Positions 1-12,200 of a stretch of DNA of 64,000 bases are shown in pieces. The notes below the pieces were generated by a model. That model was not told the DNA's origin and made no database searches. It saw only the letters and a list, made by a program, of their open reading frames with translations. This DNA is from Thuidium tamariscinum. Lineage: Eukaryota > Streptophyta > Bryopsida > Hypnales > Thuidiaceae. The translations under genes and the position numbers were made by a program. Every line of letters starts with the position of its first letter. Position 1 is the first letter of the stretch. The DNA is taken from NCBI GenBank assembly GCA_947034885.2, contig OX344749.2, forward strand, positions 29,341,501 to 29,405,500, given 5' to 3'.

Positions 1-919
1 AAACTGAATTCTAGAGGTGAAACATCTTGAAATACTTTTCAATACATTTTCCTTGAAAGACAAGTAGAATTGACATCTAACCCAAATTGTTTCATATCTT
101 TTGCAGCTTTGTGGAATTAGTTATAAAATTTTGAAGTTGAAATGACATAGGGCTCTAAAATTGCCCACCTCCTAAAATATACACCTTTTGTACATTGCTG
201 CAGGCTATGAAAAAAAAACATGTACAAATAGTATAAATTTAAGAAGGTGGGCCATTATAAAACCCACATAGTTTTCAAACATTTTACCTTATTTGAGTTA
301 TTTGTAAAGCCCCCCCACTTTGGACATGACTTTTTTGCAAGTTGAGAAGGCAACTATAGTTGAAGTGTCAAAATTTTTTGCAAGATACTTATGTCACATG
401 ACTTCAAAAGTGGGGACCAAACTTTTTTAGGCACCATTTTGATGGAAAAATAAGTTTCATACCCACTTTTATTTCGACTTTTTTAACTCAACCAGCTTTT
501 TCACAAAACTCATGGGTTTAAACCCCGATTTAGTGTACTTTACGAATAACTCAATTATCCTCAGAATATGTAGTGAATCAACAATTCCATTCACTAAAAA
601 TGGGAGAATATATTGCCTAATATTCCCTCAAATTTCTCTCGTGAGCAAAATATCACTCAAACAACCCCCATTGCTGGTGAAAACTCCTCACGGATATGTA
701 CCGAGCTTGATATTATAGAAATCTACATATTGGTGAAGATATTTGCCATGTGGACAAATAAAAAAGCCCAACTGTAAACTCGAGCAATCCAAGGGAATCG
801 CTCGCCTTATCCACCTCCATCTCTTCGTCATCTTCCTCTTTCTCGTTCTCTCTCCGGCATCCCCTTCCTCAAGCAAGCTTGCTTAGGATTTCCAAGCACG
901 AAAACAAACAACTGCTGCA
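1..919. other. Upstream spacer and leader of the plastid GIY-YIG-like gene
   Basis: No coding frame is convincing here. Positions 1-700 are AT-rich with short runs of C (for example near 311). From about 790 to 919 the plus strand is pyrimidine-rich (CTCTTCGTCATCTTCC-like) and ends just before the ATG at 920, which fits a 5' untranslated leader. The promoter itself was not identified. Confidence 0.5.
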
Positions 920-3900
920 ATGGTGCGTCTCTTTCCATTCTGAAGCATTTTTATTCTTAAGTTTCGGAGGTATTCTGTTTTGGAGGCATTGTGGTTGTGA
1001 GGCATTTGTAGTTGTGCTCTCACGAGGATTATATTTCCGAGAGCATCAATTTGTGAGTGCGCCAGTTGGTCGAGCTTGGCAATTCAATGCGGAAATGAAT
1101 GAATGGATGAAAGAATGAATGGTTGACGTGAAGCCATAGAAGAGCTTGTCGCTGTTTTGTGTGGGTTTCGAGTGTGTCGTCGTTTCGAGTCCTTTCTTGT
1201 TTGTTGGTGTGGAAATTGCGCATGTCGGTGCATTCACAGTCCAATTTCAATTTATGAAATTAGCTCTACTACGCCCATGGACATTGGGTTGATTTGAGGG
1301 AAGGTACACAACAAAACGTTTAGGAATTCGAAGTCAGCAGTGGTGCTATTCGTGGTTTTGAGTCGAATTTCATGTCTTTGGGGATTCTAGCTATGTATTG
1401 AATTGCATTTCTTTTTTTGAAAAGCGACGGAATGTGAAGGTCAGTTTCTATGATAATGTGGTGAATGCAGGCATCAGCCGCGTGCGCTGCGAGCAAGGTG
1501 ACACCCCTGTCGCAGTTGGCGTCCACTAGCTGCTCGGCTCCTTCAACCCCCAAGGGCTCCACCACAAGGGTGACTCTTACTCGTTCCAATTGCCGTAATT
1601 CAAGCTTCTACGGGGACGCCATCAGCACGGAGTCAGGGTTTAGGCCGTCAAGGTCTTCTGCTCGACGGCAGGGTTTAAGCCGTGTTTCACGAAATGGGAT
1701 TGTGGCCACGGCCACAGACACGGCCACCGAGATTCCCAGCCTTGGCGACCTTCCGCTCATCAACTACATCAATCAACAAGGGCGCATCCAACCTCCCGTG
1801 GAGGCGAACACGGCGGCTTCCGTCTTTGCCATTTGCGATCAGAACAAGAAGATCCAGGTCTGAATTGCAACAGCGTTGATGATGGTGGGAATTTTTTTTG
1901 TGAGAGGCTATAACCCTAATTTGATGGATTAGGAGTATTGATTGTTGGAATGTTTATTTGTTTTTGTGGTGTTTCAGTATATTGGATTCTCGAAAGATGT
2001 GCGAAACTCGCTACGATTGCTCATGGGCAGGCGACCGGATGTTTGCCATTTTTACAAGCTGTACAATTTGAATGAGTTGGATCAGAAGCAAATGCTGGCG
2101 TGCCGGACGTCGGTGAGCCTCGTTTATCTTTTGCATGTGTCCTTTCGTTTCATATAGTTTAATGTTCTCAATGTGTCAGATGTGTCTTTTTTATGTTTTG
2201 TGTGAATGGTTGGCTCCAAGGTAGGGTATGAGTGTATTTTACGTTCCCGTGGCTAGTGGTTCCTCTTATTACGGTGAAGTTTCTTCATATTCGAGAACCA
2301 GATTAGGCATCACTTGGATATTGTATGAGTAAGTTATGAATTTTTCAAATTTGAACTCAATAGGGGAATGCGACAATTGGTTGGCACTGATTTTTCCACT
2401 GTTCTACATAGCCATATACACGAGGATTCTAAATTTTCACTTGAAAGGAGCATTTTCTCCACTTATGGCCTACCTAGGGCAATACGTCTTGTATGAGAGA
2501 GGGTTCACTACATGAGCAAGGGTGTGCTACTACAGATTTTTCATTCACTGCTATAAACAGAAATAGATTAGAATTACCACACGGCATTGAATTGTGGCAT
2601 TTGCTTTGGCAGTGGTTTTCAGAGCTTGGATTGACCCCTCCAGGAAACGCAGACCCAGTGCAGAGGGCACTGTGGGAACAGCCCGGTGATGCAGGCTCGA
2701 TTTCAGAAAGGGGTAGGGTCGCAGCTGCAACGTCCTTGGCAAAAGTAAATTTACAAATGATGGTTGATCGAGGCTTGAAAGAGGAGGTGAGCTGCATTTC
2801 TGATTCTCTGCTTTTGAGGCATGACATTCATTAACATCCTCGGAATGTTGTTTACTTAAAATATTCAAGTGGTGAATATGCCTAACTTCGCAACTTTACA
2901 ATTTTAGCTTTACAGGGGTATGGGAAGATTGCTATACATGCGTTACTTTCACATTTTTTGCCCTATACGTGTCGAATGCAAAAGGGCCCCCGATTGTTTT
3001 TGATAAAGAATATTATTCGGTAGTTCTTGTATGAGACTACACTGATAAATGGTTTCCTGGTTTTGTTTTGAACTTCTTTGTATTCTTTGTGCAGATGGTA
3101 TATGATCCTCAATTACTACAGGCCGGCAAGTGCGATGTTTTATCGGTATGTGCCATTTTGGTGTTTACTTGGAGGTTTCTAGAATGATCTTTAATCAGAA
3201 TATTTCCTTCTAGGCTTTGTCTTTTTCATGGGTCTCAGGACGAGGATTCCACGGATTGTTTGATTTGCTTCACAGATCTTTCCTATTTGAAAATTTTTCA
3301 ATGCAATTTCCTAATCAGACTTCCTGCACAAGCGTTCGTTGCCCATTGCCAATGATGTACTCTTCTGTGACTCCAACTGCAGTCAGAGGATCAGACTAGC
3401 GAAGAATTGGCACAGGCCGAGAATGATCTTGCCGAGGCCGCAGCAAGAAGAAGGTTGTGCACTGTCGCAACCCCTAAGGGCGGAGAGATCGTTTTTGAGA
3501 TTAATATCGAAGACAAGTGGAACACAAATGGAGGATGGATTTTTGACATTCGTGTTAGCAAGGACGATAGAGAAACAGTGTAAGTCTTGCCTGTCCTCAT
3601 TTCAACTCAGGACTCTGATTTCGCATTTGAGGATGAGGTCGCGATACCAACCCCAGGCGAAGCTGAGATGGCCTTATTCGTTGTTAATACGTCCGGTGAA
3701 ACTGAAGATTTGAGTGGAAATTTTGCAGCCATCGGGTTATAGTTGGAAAAATCTATCCAGTTGCAGTGAATATGAACGAGGATGACTTTCTAGAAAAAGT
3801 GATCGGTTTCCTACTGGTACGCTAACTAACCTTATCTACTCTTTTGTGTAATATTTACTGTTCAGTCGTTTTTAGAGGCTTGTATTGCTACAATGCAGAC

Positions 3901-5198
3901 TAGACCGTTGGTACTTGCTGAAATTTTATGAATTTCACAACTTTTGTTATGTCCAGTTTACGCCCATGAACTGAAGTAGGAACCCATTCCCGTCGCTTTC
4001 ATCTGTTTTGAGTGGTCCCCATTATTAGAATAGATTTTTTGGCATCTTGTCCCTTAACGCACTGAAATATGTATTATTTGAATTGGATATCTTGTCGAAG
4101 GGTAAAGTAGTATGGTCCAGTCACAAGCCAAGACTACTCTTGAAAAATAAGTAGTGCAACTACTGATTATCTCAGAGAAACATGTTTGTGTAGGATAGGA
4201 CCTCGAAATATTTCATTTTATTAGATGTTTTTATGACACTTGCAAATGTAAGTGAGCAACTTATCAACCCACGGGAAAAGACCCCACGCAATTGGGTTCC
4301 AAAATTAGGGGTTCTCAGTTCTCTAGTTCTATATATCTCAACAGTACCAGTGTAGATGAGCATCCCCACCAGGCTGTTCCCTTTCCCTATCCCTATCTAA
4401 GCTTGGGACGTCATATGGGGATGAGACCTCGCCGCTCCTCGCGAGTTCCCTAAATGAGCCTCTGGATAGGGAATTGGAGCAAAGTTTTACAGAAATCCTG
4501 TATAATTTAGAGACACAGGTTGTGTGTAAAGGTTGGTGCGGTGAGATTCCTGTATCTCTATCTGCATGTGAGGTCCTCTCCCTAAACTTTTAGGGATAGG
4601 GAACTCACTGGTGGGGATGCTCTTATTACTTGGTACTTTAAAACTGTTATGATTAAGTAATTGCAACCCGTTTTAGAACCTAAAATGTACAGCCTATCTT
4701 CATGTGAGCCTACTGTCGATATTAGGTGCAGCACTGTGAAATCCATAGTGTATTCATAAGGTGCCCAAAGAAAGCATGCTGAGAGAATCTATAATCCCCT
4801 TCTGACTCAGAGCAAGATCCAACAACACAGATATAGAGAGATCAATTATAGGAATTGCGCTCATTAGTTTGTGTAAAGAGCTTATTCGTACGATTCTAGG
4901 TGTAATTTCCTTGCATTATGAAAACCGGGAAGGGAGATTCTGGCTAATTCTGCCTTCACTGAACCTGCAGTACAAGAAGGTTCCAAGGCACACCGAAGGC
5001 TTGCTCACGGGCGACATGTTCCCCATCAACTACTTCTCCGTGTCTGAAGTGTCCCAACAGTTCACTGATTTCCAGAACTGGTTTACCGCGGAGCTTCCGG
5101 ACAGCTACTGGCGTTTCAACAAAATCCATTCCTACGGCGCTTCCATTGATGAGCCTCCTCTACTTGGACCTGCCTTCTCTGGATACAACGACCCTTGA
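920..5198 (+). CDS. Probable plastid protein with a GIY-YIG-like domain, 8 exons
   Basis: Exons: 920-922, 1471-1857, 1978-2112, 2613-2786, 3095-3145, 3383-3579, 3729-3816, 4971-5198. All introns are GT-AG, phases agree, and the product is 420 residues. Exon 1 is only the ATG, followed directly by GTGCGT; an in-frame ATG at 1465 lies in the acceptor of intron 1 and is the alternative start. The N-terminus (MASAACAASKV, then Ser/Thr/Arg-rich) resembles a chloroplast transit peptide. Residues about 110-190 (VFAICDQNKKIQYIGFSKDV, later WFSELGLTPPGN) resemble the small GIY-YIG proteins of cyanobacteria, recalled from knowledge of that family. The first triad is degenerate and the usual catalytic Arg/Glu are not evident, so nuclease activity is doubtful. 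The C-terminal half (exons 6-8) is conserved-looking but I cannot name its domain. Intron 7 holds a MITE. Confidence 0.88.
4358..4622. mobile_element. MITE-like inverted-repeat element inside intron 7
   Basis: The left end GAGCATCCCCACCAG at 4358-4372 is matched exactly by its reverse complement at 4608-4622. Inside these, further pairing continues (TTCCCTATCCCTA-type sequence on both arms). The element is about 265 bp with no coding capacity. No target-site duplication is clear. It sits wholly inside intron 7 (3817-4970) of the GIY-YIG-like gene and does not touch the splice sites. Confidence 0.75.
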
Positions 5199-5910
5199 GC
5201 TTGTGAGGAAATGATCCTGTCTTCCTCCACTGGTCTTAAGGTGTCTTAATCTCTTCTTGCAATGAACGACAAGTTGGAGGTTAATGCAGAGCTTCCTCCA
5301 TCCTGATATCACTCACACTACTAGTGGGGGTAAACAGATTCCCTACTTTTGACGTAGTGGTGCAGGTATTTATTTTGTAACCTGTATGAGGGTTTCTTCT
5401 TCAAGTGTATCTGGTTATTTGTAGAGTTCACCTGAGGCTTGTAAGTCCTTGGAGATGTGAGGTAGTTCTGCAAAAGTGAAAGTTTTTTTTTTCTTGACAG
5501 TATGCTAGAAGCTTACAACCTAACTTGAGTAGATTGGTTTCAATGGGTATAATGAGTAAATCTACTTCCACTTGACTTTGGCTCCTCTGTTTGTTTGTTT
5601 GTTTGTTTTTCTGAAATTTTGCTTATGGTTCATGTTATAATGGGAAAAATATGGCTGACGCTTTCCTTTCACCTTCTCATGGCGACGGAACGCAACACTA
5701 TTCAGCAAGGCACAAGGTTCTTCTTGAGTTCACGAATTTGAGATAGAATAGTTTGTAGTTGTCAATCATTGAAAATGCAATAAGTAGATAAGGGTGGTCA
5801 ATCATCATGCACTAGAGATTATGTCAAACATGTGTTTAAAATTTAATGGAGTAGTATGACATTACCTTACTCTATTGAAAGGGTGGTCTTAGGGCATCAA
5901 GAATTAGAGT
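5199..5910. other. 3' flank of the GIY-YIG-like gene
   Basis: Contains the presumed 3' untranslated region after the TGA at 5196-5198 and a (TTTG)n microsatellite near 5590-5606. No other feature seen. Confidence 0.5.
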
Positions 5911-6013
5911 TACAGTCAATCCTCGATAAGTGTTAGGGGTTGGGAGCATACTTTTAGCTAACACTTAGACGCTAGTAACACATAACACTTATAGAAGGTG
6001 ATGCTGATGATTT

Positions 6014-6317
6014 ATAACACTTATAAAAAATAATACTTAGAAGAATTAAAAAGGTAAATACATAATATTTATAGAAAAAATGGATGAAATTATAAAATAT
6101 TGATTCATTATTCATCTAAGTCTGTCAAAAGAATGAATCAATAGTACTTTGGCAAGTTTCTAAATGAATCATAACACTTATAAAAAATAATACTTAGAAG
6201 AATTAAAAAGGTAAATACATAATATTTATAGAAAAAATGGATGAAATTATAAAATATTGATTCATTATTCATCTAAGTCCGTCGAAAGAATGAATCAATA
6301 GTACTTTGGCAAGTTTC
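6014..6317. repeat. 157-bp tandem duplication inside the pogo-like element
   Basis: Copy 1 (6014-6170) and copy 2 (6171-6317) both run from ATAACACTTATAAAAAATAA to GGCAAGTTTCT and differ at only a few bases. The duplication repeats the last coding piece of the transposase remnant, so it arose after or during decay of the element. Confidence 0.9.
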
Positions 6318-6458
6318 TGCTACACGCCAAGATTCTACTTCTTTTTCTAGCACTTTGATATTCCTAATAGATAACATGGTGTCATTAGGTCTTTGCTCCA
6401 AAAACTTGTTCAAAGTTTGAAGAGCACTACCTACATCTTAAAAGCCTACAACTTCTTC
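6273..6458 (-). pseudogene. C-terminal remnant of a pogo/Tigger-type transposase
   Basis: Reading the minus strand from 6437 to the stop at 6273 gives 54 codons that include ALQTLNKFLEQRP, LEKEVESW and the ending CQSTIDSFFRRT. This layout (a helical segment with FLEQ, a short coiled stretch, then a TxIxSFF end) is what I know from the C-termini of Tigger/jerky-type transposases. An in-frame TAA at 6438-6440 separates it from upstream EEVVGF codons, next to a 31-bp tandem duplication. No DDE catalytic core remains, so it is non-functional. Confidence 0.65.
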
Positions 6459-6501
6459 TATTATATAGTTGAAAGCCTACAACCTCTTCTATTATATAGT
6501 T
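6441..6501. repeat. 31-bp tandem duplication in the transposase remnant
   Basis: AAAGCCTACAACTTCTTCTA at 6441 is repeated from 6472 with one change; both copies end in TTATATAGTT. It lies within the decayed coding region. Confidence 0.85.
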
Positions 6502-6646
6502 TCTAGAACGGACATCTAGAGTCACTTTGCGACTAGAAACTAGTACTTTACCTCAAAATTATCTCCTTCTAAGCGAGACAACTTATCACTTACCGAGGTA
6601 AAATTAACAAAGTCAGGAGCGCGACATTGCGTGACATTTAACACAT

Positions 6647-6794
6647 AACACTTACTAGTCTTAATTTTAAGGGAGCGGAAATCTCCCTAACACATATAGA
6701 GTTTTAGCACTTATCGAGGTAACACTTACTAGTCTTAATTTTAAGGGAGCGGAAATCTCCATAACACATATAGAGTTTTAACACTTATCGAGGT
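6647..6794. repeat. 74-bp tandem duplication near the right end of the pogo-like element
   Basis: Copies at 6647-6720 and 6721-6794 each run from AACACTTACTAGTC to CACTTATCGAGGT. The unit contains the subterminal CTTATCGAGG motif, so the right inverted repeat has been locally multiplied. Confidence 0.9.
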
Positions 6795-6808
6795 AAGGTC
6801 TGACTGTA

Positions 6809-9286
6809 CATGCCTTGTGCCTACAAGTTCCACATTGGCACTATTCCTTGGTGTCCAAGGACGGCCCTTTCAATAGTGCTATATGGTCAAATTTTGTTTA
6901 AATTGTGTGTATTTTTGCCAAAAGTGGCTTGATTGGATTAGGGTGATGTGAACCTCTCAAAGTTTGAAGTTCAATTTTGGTATTCCCTTATTGAATGCAA
7001 TTTTATTTTTATTGATGACATACAACTTTCAAGGGTTGCAACAAGGATGGACATGATACAACATCTATGGCAACCAAAAATTTCAACAAGAATTATGTAC
7101 AAGAAGCTTCCCTATTAGGACATCAAAGGAGGAATACAAACACCACCACTATGTGAGCAATGTTAGCACAGGGAATTGAGCAATGTTAGCACACAGGGAA
7201 TTGAACTGGCAACGTCACCCAATATCCACCTATACCATCACTCATGGTAGTTTATGATCATTTCAGACCAATTGAACGCAACCTTCAAGTACATAGTTGC
7301 AAAATGGTCTTTTTGGTCACTTATCTCTTCTATATTCACTTTAGATGGGTAGTTGCATTCTTTGTCTCTACACTTTTTTAGAATGCCATTGATTGAACAC
7401 CTTTAGTCCTTTACATCTTTATTGCATTAATGAATAAATGACCATTTTCATTTGAATCTCAACCTTTTTTTCTACATCAATTACTATTACAAACAATTTA
7501 ATCTTGTTTTGTATTAATTTTTGTAAAAATGATTATTATTGAATCATATTACAATTGATACATTGAATCTTTATACTACATTAGCTTCTTAAAATAAAGT
7601 AATCTATACAATGATAACTCTTGAATCCAATGTAGGTATTGACTTCATTTTCTACTTTTATTTGTATAAACATTCAATATAAATTGCCAATTCCATACGA
7701 TTCTACAATGCTTAACCACTATATAAACAATTATTCAAAATAACACATTATATTTATTGAGAAGACTTTTGAATGTACATTTCCACATCACAATATAGTA
7801 CATGTTGACATAGTTTTCTACCACCTCCATTTGGATTAAAACTTCATATAAACCACCAAATCCATGCAACTATACAATGCTTGTCTACCACTAAACAGGG
7901 TGCTTTTTTTGGCGATTTGGTGCAAAATTGCACCAAATTTTTTGGCTTGGCACCAAGCCTATAGGAAAAAAACAATAAAATTTTGGATGAAAGCGCTAAT
8001 AAACTTCAATTTTTTTTAAAATAGTTGATGAAATTGCCAAATAAGGGATGAAAATACAATGATACACATATATTATATGCTAATATGATATTTTCTATCC
8101 AATATATAGATGAATGTTGAGATTTTGAGCTCCACAATAAAATGAAATATTGCCACTTTGGCAATTCATAGGAAATGAAAAAAAAAACTACCACTAAACA
8201 AGCATGCTAACAAGCATTGTTAATACTTCTTGAAAGTTCAAAAGTATCCATATTCACCCATAACAATGTTCACCTATTTGTTACATTTCTTTGTCAATAT
8301 GGAAAAGCAACATGAACAAGAATGGAACTAAGGTGGTTTAATAGAATGAAGCATTGGCTCTCAAACAAAATAGGAAAAAGACACTTTAATACATCCTTAC
8401 ACACAATGTTGTTAAGGTGAAATGTACATTCATTTCAAGACAATTCATTAAATCCTAAATGACATAGGATTTCAATGGTCACTACTTTGCTAGAACCATT
8501 TCTTAGTCAATGAATACACAAGCCTTTTGCTGTACAAGACAGAATCATCTTTAGAATTAGGGGTGGAAAAGGAAGATCTTCTACAATTCTTCAACTTCAA
8601 ATGTGCATTTTTGGATTTCTTAATTCCAATGATTCCCATGGTTTCACAAAAGATGGTTTCCTGGATCACCTCCCACATCGGGTTAAAGACATATACTTGC
8701 AAATGAATAATGTTTTAGTCAGACATGAATTAGCACCTCAAATAATGCAAGAAATTCTCATTCTCTTTCACAATAGAGAACAATGTGATTAGAATGCATA
8801 CAATCATACCTTGCTCCCCAGAAAATACAAGTTAAATACAAATTCAAACGCAATCTAGCAATAGAGGCATATGTAGGACCAAAGAGAGGTGACTTCATGA
8901 CTACTTGGATAACTCTATAATGCCCAACCCATTTCAAGAGCCAAACTGGAACTGAAGGCATAGATAACAATGATGTAATTTTGGGACTCTAAAATGTGTA
9001 CCCTTCATACAAGGACATCTGAAGGGTGAAGGATCTGCAGTAAAGCAATCAAACGCAAGAACACTTGCAGTGACGATCTCTACTCACACGAATAGTACAA
9101 GAGCTCAAGCCGAAATTTCATTCAGAAAATATTTTGCAACCTTGTCAATAATATGGAAAAGACATTGTGACCCTAATTACAGACAAGAAATACATATAGA
9201 GGGACAACAAATAAGATTTGTGACACGTTGGCTGAAGCTCCAATGCTCTCACATACAGCTTTACAAAACAGTGTTCAGAAACACTG
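6809..9286. other. AT-rich spacer without recognised genes
   Basis: Only short chance frames are present. One pair of adjacent perfect hairpins lies at 7915-7959. The last few hundred bases before 9286 are the presumed 3' untranslated region of the minus-strand macro/CRAL-TRIO gene. Confidence 0.5.
7915..7959. repeat. Two adjacent short hairpins
   Basis: ATTTGGTGCAA pairs with TTGCACCAAAT (7915-7938), and GGCTTGG pairs with CCAAGCC around a CA loop (7944-7959). A T-run and an A-run flank the pair. No gene is adjacent; function unknown. Confidence 0.6.
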
Positions 9287-12200
9287 CTACCGAGAGCTCA
9301 GAAGGGTTCTGTTCGCTATAGCTCGGGGTCTGGAATCAACACCAAGAGGCTTACCCCCATGAACCTCAACATCATGCCTGTGTCACGGGATTAACAAACA
9401 TAATTAATCCCAAATGCTAGGTGAAACACTTGCAGTTAATCTGGAAAAAATCAAGAGGCCCTGAAACGGCTTCATAGATTTTTGAAACACCTTCGGGTGG
9501 GTCACACGAGGGCTTTCTTTTATTCATTTTATTTTATTTTTTTCCTCCTGACCAACACATACAATGATCTCCACTGACACTACCAGAATTATATTTTCTG
9601 CAACATGATCATTCAAAATGGCCAAAACAAACACATAAAATCCTGGTCCTTAAGGAGTTAACAACGCCGCCTGAAAATTATGGCACGATAGATCATAGAG
9701 CTCCTGCAGAACTACAGAAATCTAGCAGGCTGTAATTCGAAAATACACATACAGAAGCTCAACGTCCACCAAAAAACAATCAAGAGAAAGACAGCGAGAC
9801 TTACTGGAAAACGAAGTCTGGAATGGTTAACTGCTCCCGGGGTACGTATCTGAAGAGATCTGGCAACCTCTCTACGTAGATCACCTTCTTCCAAACCTGT
9901 TAACAGAAAAATAGATAACACACTGCAATATAAGAAGGCAAGTCACAGGTTTCAATTAGGGTTAGCTCAGAAATAAACACAATAAACAATAAAAATAGGG
10001 ATTGCATTTAGATAACAAAACCTACAAGAACCTCAAAAAAGCCTACAACAAGAGGATGTAAGAATCCAACCTCAGGTTCCACCAACAAACTCAACGCCAT
10101 CACCATTGCCCGCAAACCAAGAGTAGGATGCAATATATAGATTGCCTGTTAAAGCCAAATACAACCAGGGAGCACGTCGTAAATACTCTGATACATTGCA
10201 GTGCCTGACATTGCATTCGTTAACTTCCAAGTCGAGTAGTATAGTGGAAAAGGTAGCTATGAAAATTTATCCATCTCTGAAATATCTCAAGCCAAGTAGA
10301 GATGTACATACATGTAAATTATGTTTGTGCCTCCGACCTAAAATCTGATGTAGGCGCTTCACCCATCCCAAATCTGGCTGTCTGTGACCAGGTCGAAGCA
10401 CGTGTTAAGAAGATTCGGACAATGACTGGACACAAATCACAGCGATAGTTTCAACAGAGGGAGAACTCGCACGCTGAAAAGTTAGAACAAACTGCTTTCT
10501 TTTTAAGGCAGGAACTTACATTATTGTCACTCAAACTAACTTCTCCCTCAGAAAACTAGTCGGTTAAAATGCAAGGAAACTCACAATGAGAGTGCTGCAG
10601 CTGAATGAAAATATACAATCGAATAAGGCCTGTTGATGAGTGGCTCCATCTCCTGTGATACAAGTTGGGCAAGTGAATTGACAGCTACCACTCAAAGTAG
10701 AATACCTTTCGAATTCATTAAGAATTTTGCTGACGCACCTCCTTTAAAAAGCACTGAGTACCAAAAGGATGCAACCAGAACTAGAATAGCAATAGCAAGG
10801 ACAAAATCACTGTGCCGTATGAAGTGAACAAACCTTGACAACATAAAGAACAAAACGCTCCAGGTCAAGACAACGAAGGAGAAAATGAGCCCCAACAACA
10901 ACCATGATTGGTCGCCCATCCACGTCCACTCCGCCCCGGTACCTGCAAATACTTCGGAAATGAAAATTTGGCAGCTAAGGGGCTGTTGTATCTATTGCAA
11001 ACAATAAACTCCCAAGTGTTAAATGACGAAGATGGGAAAGAGGAAGTACAAGATCTTCATTTCTGCAACTTCTGTGAGATTCACAGCATTAGCTCTCGCA
11101 AGAAATCGACCATGAAGAGAATCTTGTTCAGTGGAAGAGAGGGCAGGGGCCCCTAAACCTCCAAGACCTAACCATCTACCCCATGCCCAGCCTCCTTGAG
11201 ATTGTGCAGCTTTCTCCCACTGCTCTTTCCGTCTCTGATCAGGATCTCGAGTCATTGACATGAAGGCCGGGTCCACCAGACCATCAATTGAGTCATGCCT
11301 ACATCCATACAAGTTCTTTAAATTCAGAGATTGAAACATCCAGAATCGAGACATATAAACAGGAAATTTCCCTAGGAACAGAGTCTATAAAAGCGAAAAA
11401 AGGCAATCAACGTAAAGCACTAAGTGATCAAGAGGTTTACAAACACAGGACAAAATCACAATAAATCGATATAAAAGAACGTAAAGTCAGAACAGCCGTG
11501 CTTCATTTATCCAAGAAGGATCCCACATCACATAAGTTTGTATGGTTAATCAGTATATTCAAGATCTACCTTTTCATAACAATTGGTCGATAAGGAGTGA
11601 CATCTCCTGACACGGACTGTGTGGATGGAGGGGAGCCATCTGTCCCAGGTAACGCTGATATTCTGATCTTGCGTTCAGAAATAACTGTTTCTCCATTTTC
11701 ATCCCCTACATCACTTGGTAGCTTGGCAGCAGCAATCTCCTCCTCATACTTGTCCCTTGGAAAATACAACGGAAGCAATCTGACCAGCCACCATACTTTA
11801 TTAAGTCTGATGACAGAAAACTTCTGAAGTAAAAAAGATGATTCAAATGGCAGCAAGTCATGATCATAAGAAACTAATTTCAAGAACAAGTTCTGATTTA
11901 AGACCAAACATTTAAAAGCTGTCAAATCGTTCCTAAGTGAAGCATCCCGCACATCCTTCATAGAACTGATATGAATTAACTGACCTTTTGTAGATGTCTG
12001 TATCAGTAGCGTTTGATATGCAAAAGACAACAGCACTGATCTTATCCTTGTGCTTCTCCAAGAAACGCCTGACAGTCCCTGTTTGAATTTGAACATGAAT
12101 TAAAGACAGATGCAGTCACTTTAATAAGCTTCCAGGCGCAAGGAGACAGTTGAAAGTAACAATGATATTGAAGGTCTCGTTTGAACTTACGTATGGCAAC

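Larger units (their letters stand above)
5911..6808. mobile_element. Pogo/Tigger-like DNA transposon remnant
   Basis: Bounded by TA dinucleotides at 5911-5912 and 6807-6808. The left terminus CAGTCAATCCTCGATAAG and the reverse complement of the right terminus (CAGTCAGACCTTACCTCGATAAG-like) share CAGTCA and CCTCGATAAGTGTTA. TA target duplication with CAG...CTG ends is typical of the pogo/Tigger branch of Tc1/mariner. The 894-bp interior holds a decayed transposase C-terminus on the minus strand (6273-6458) and three local tandem duplications. Confidence 0.75.
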
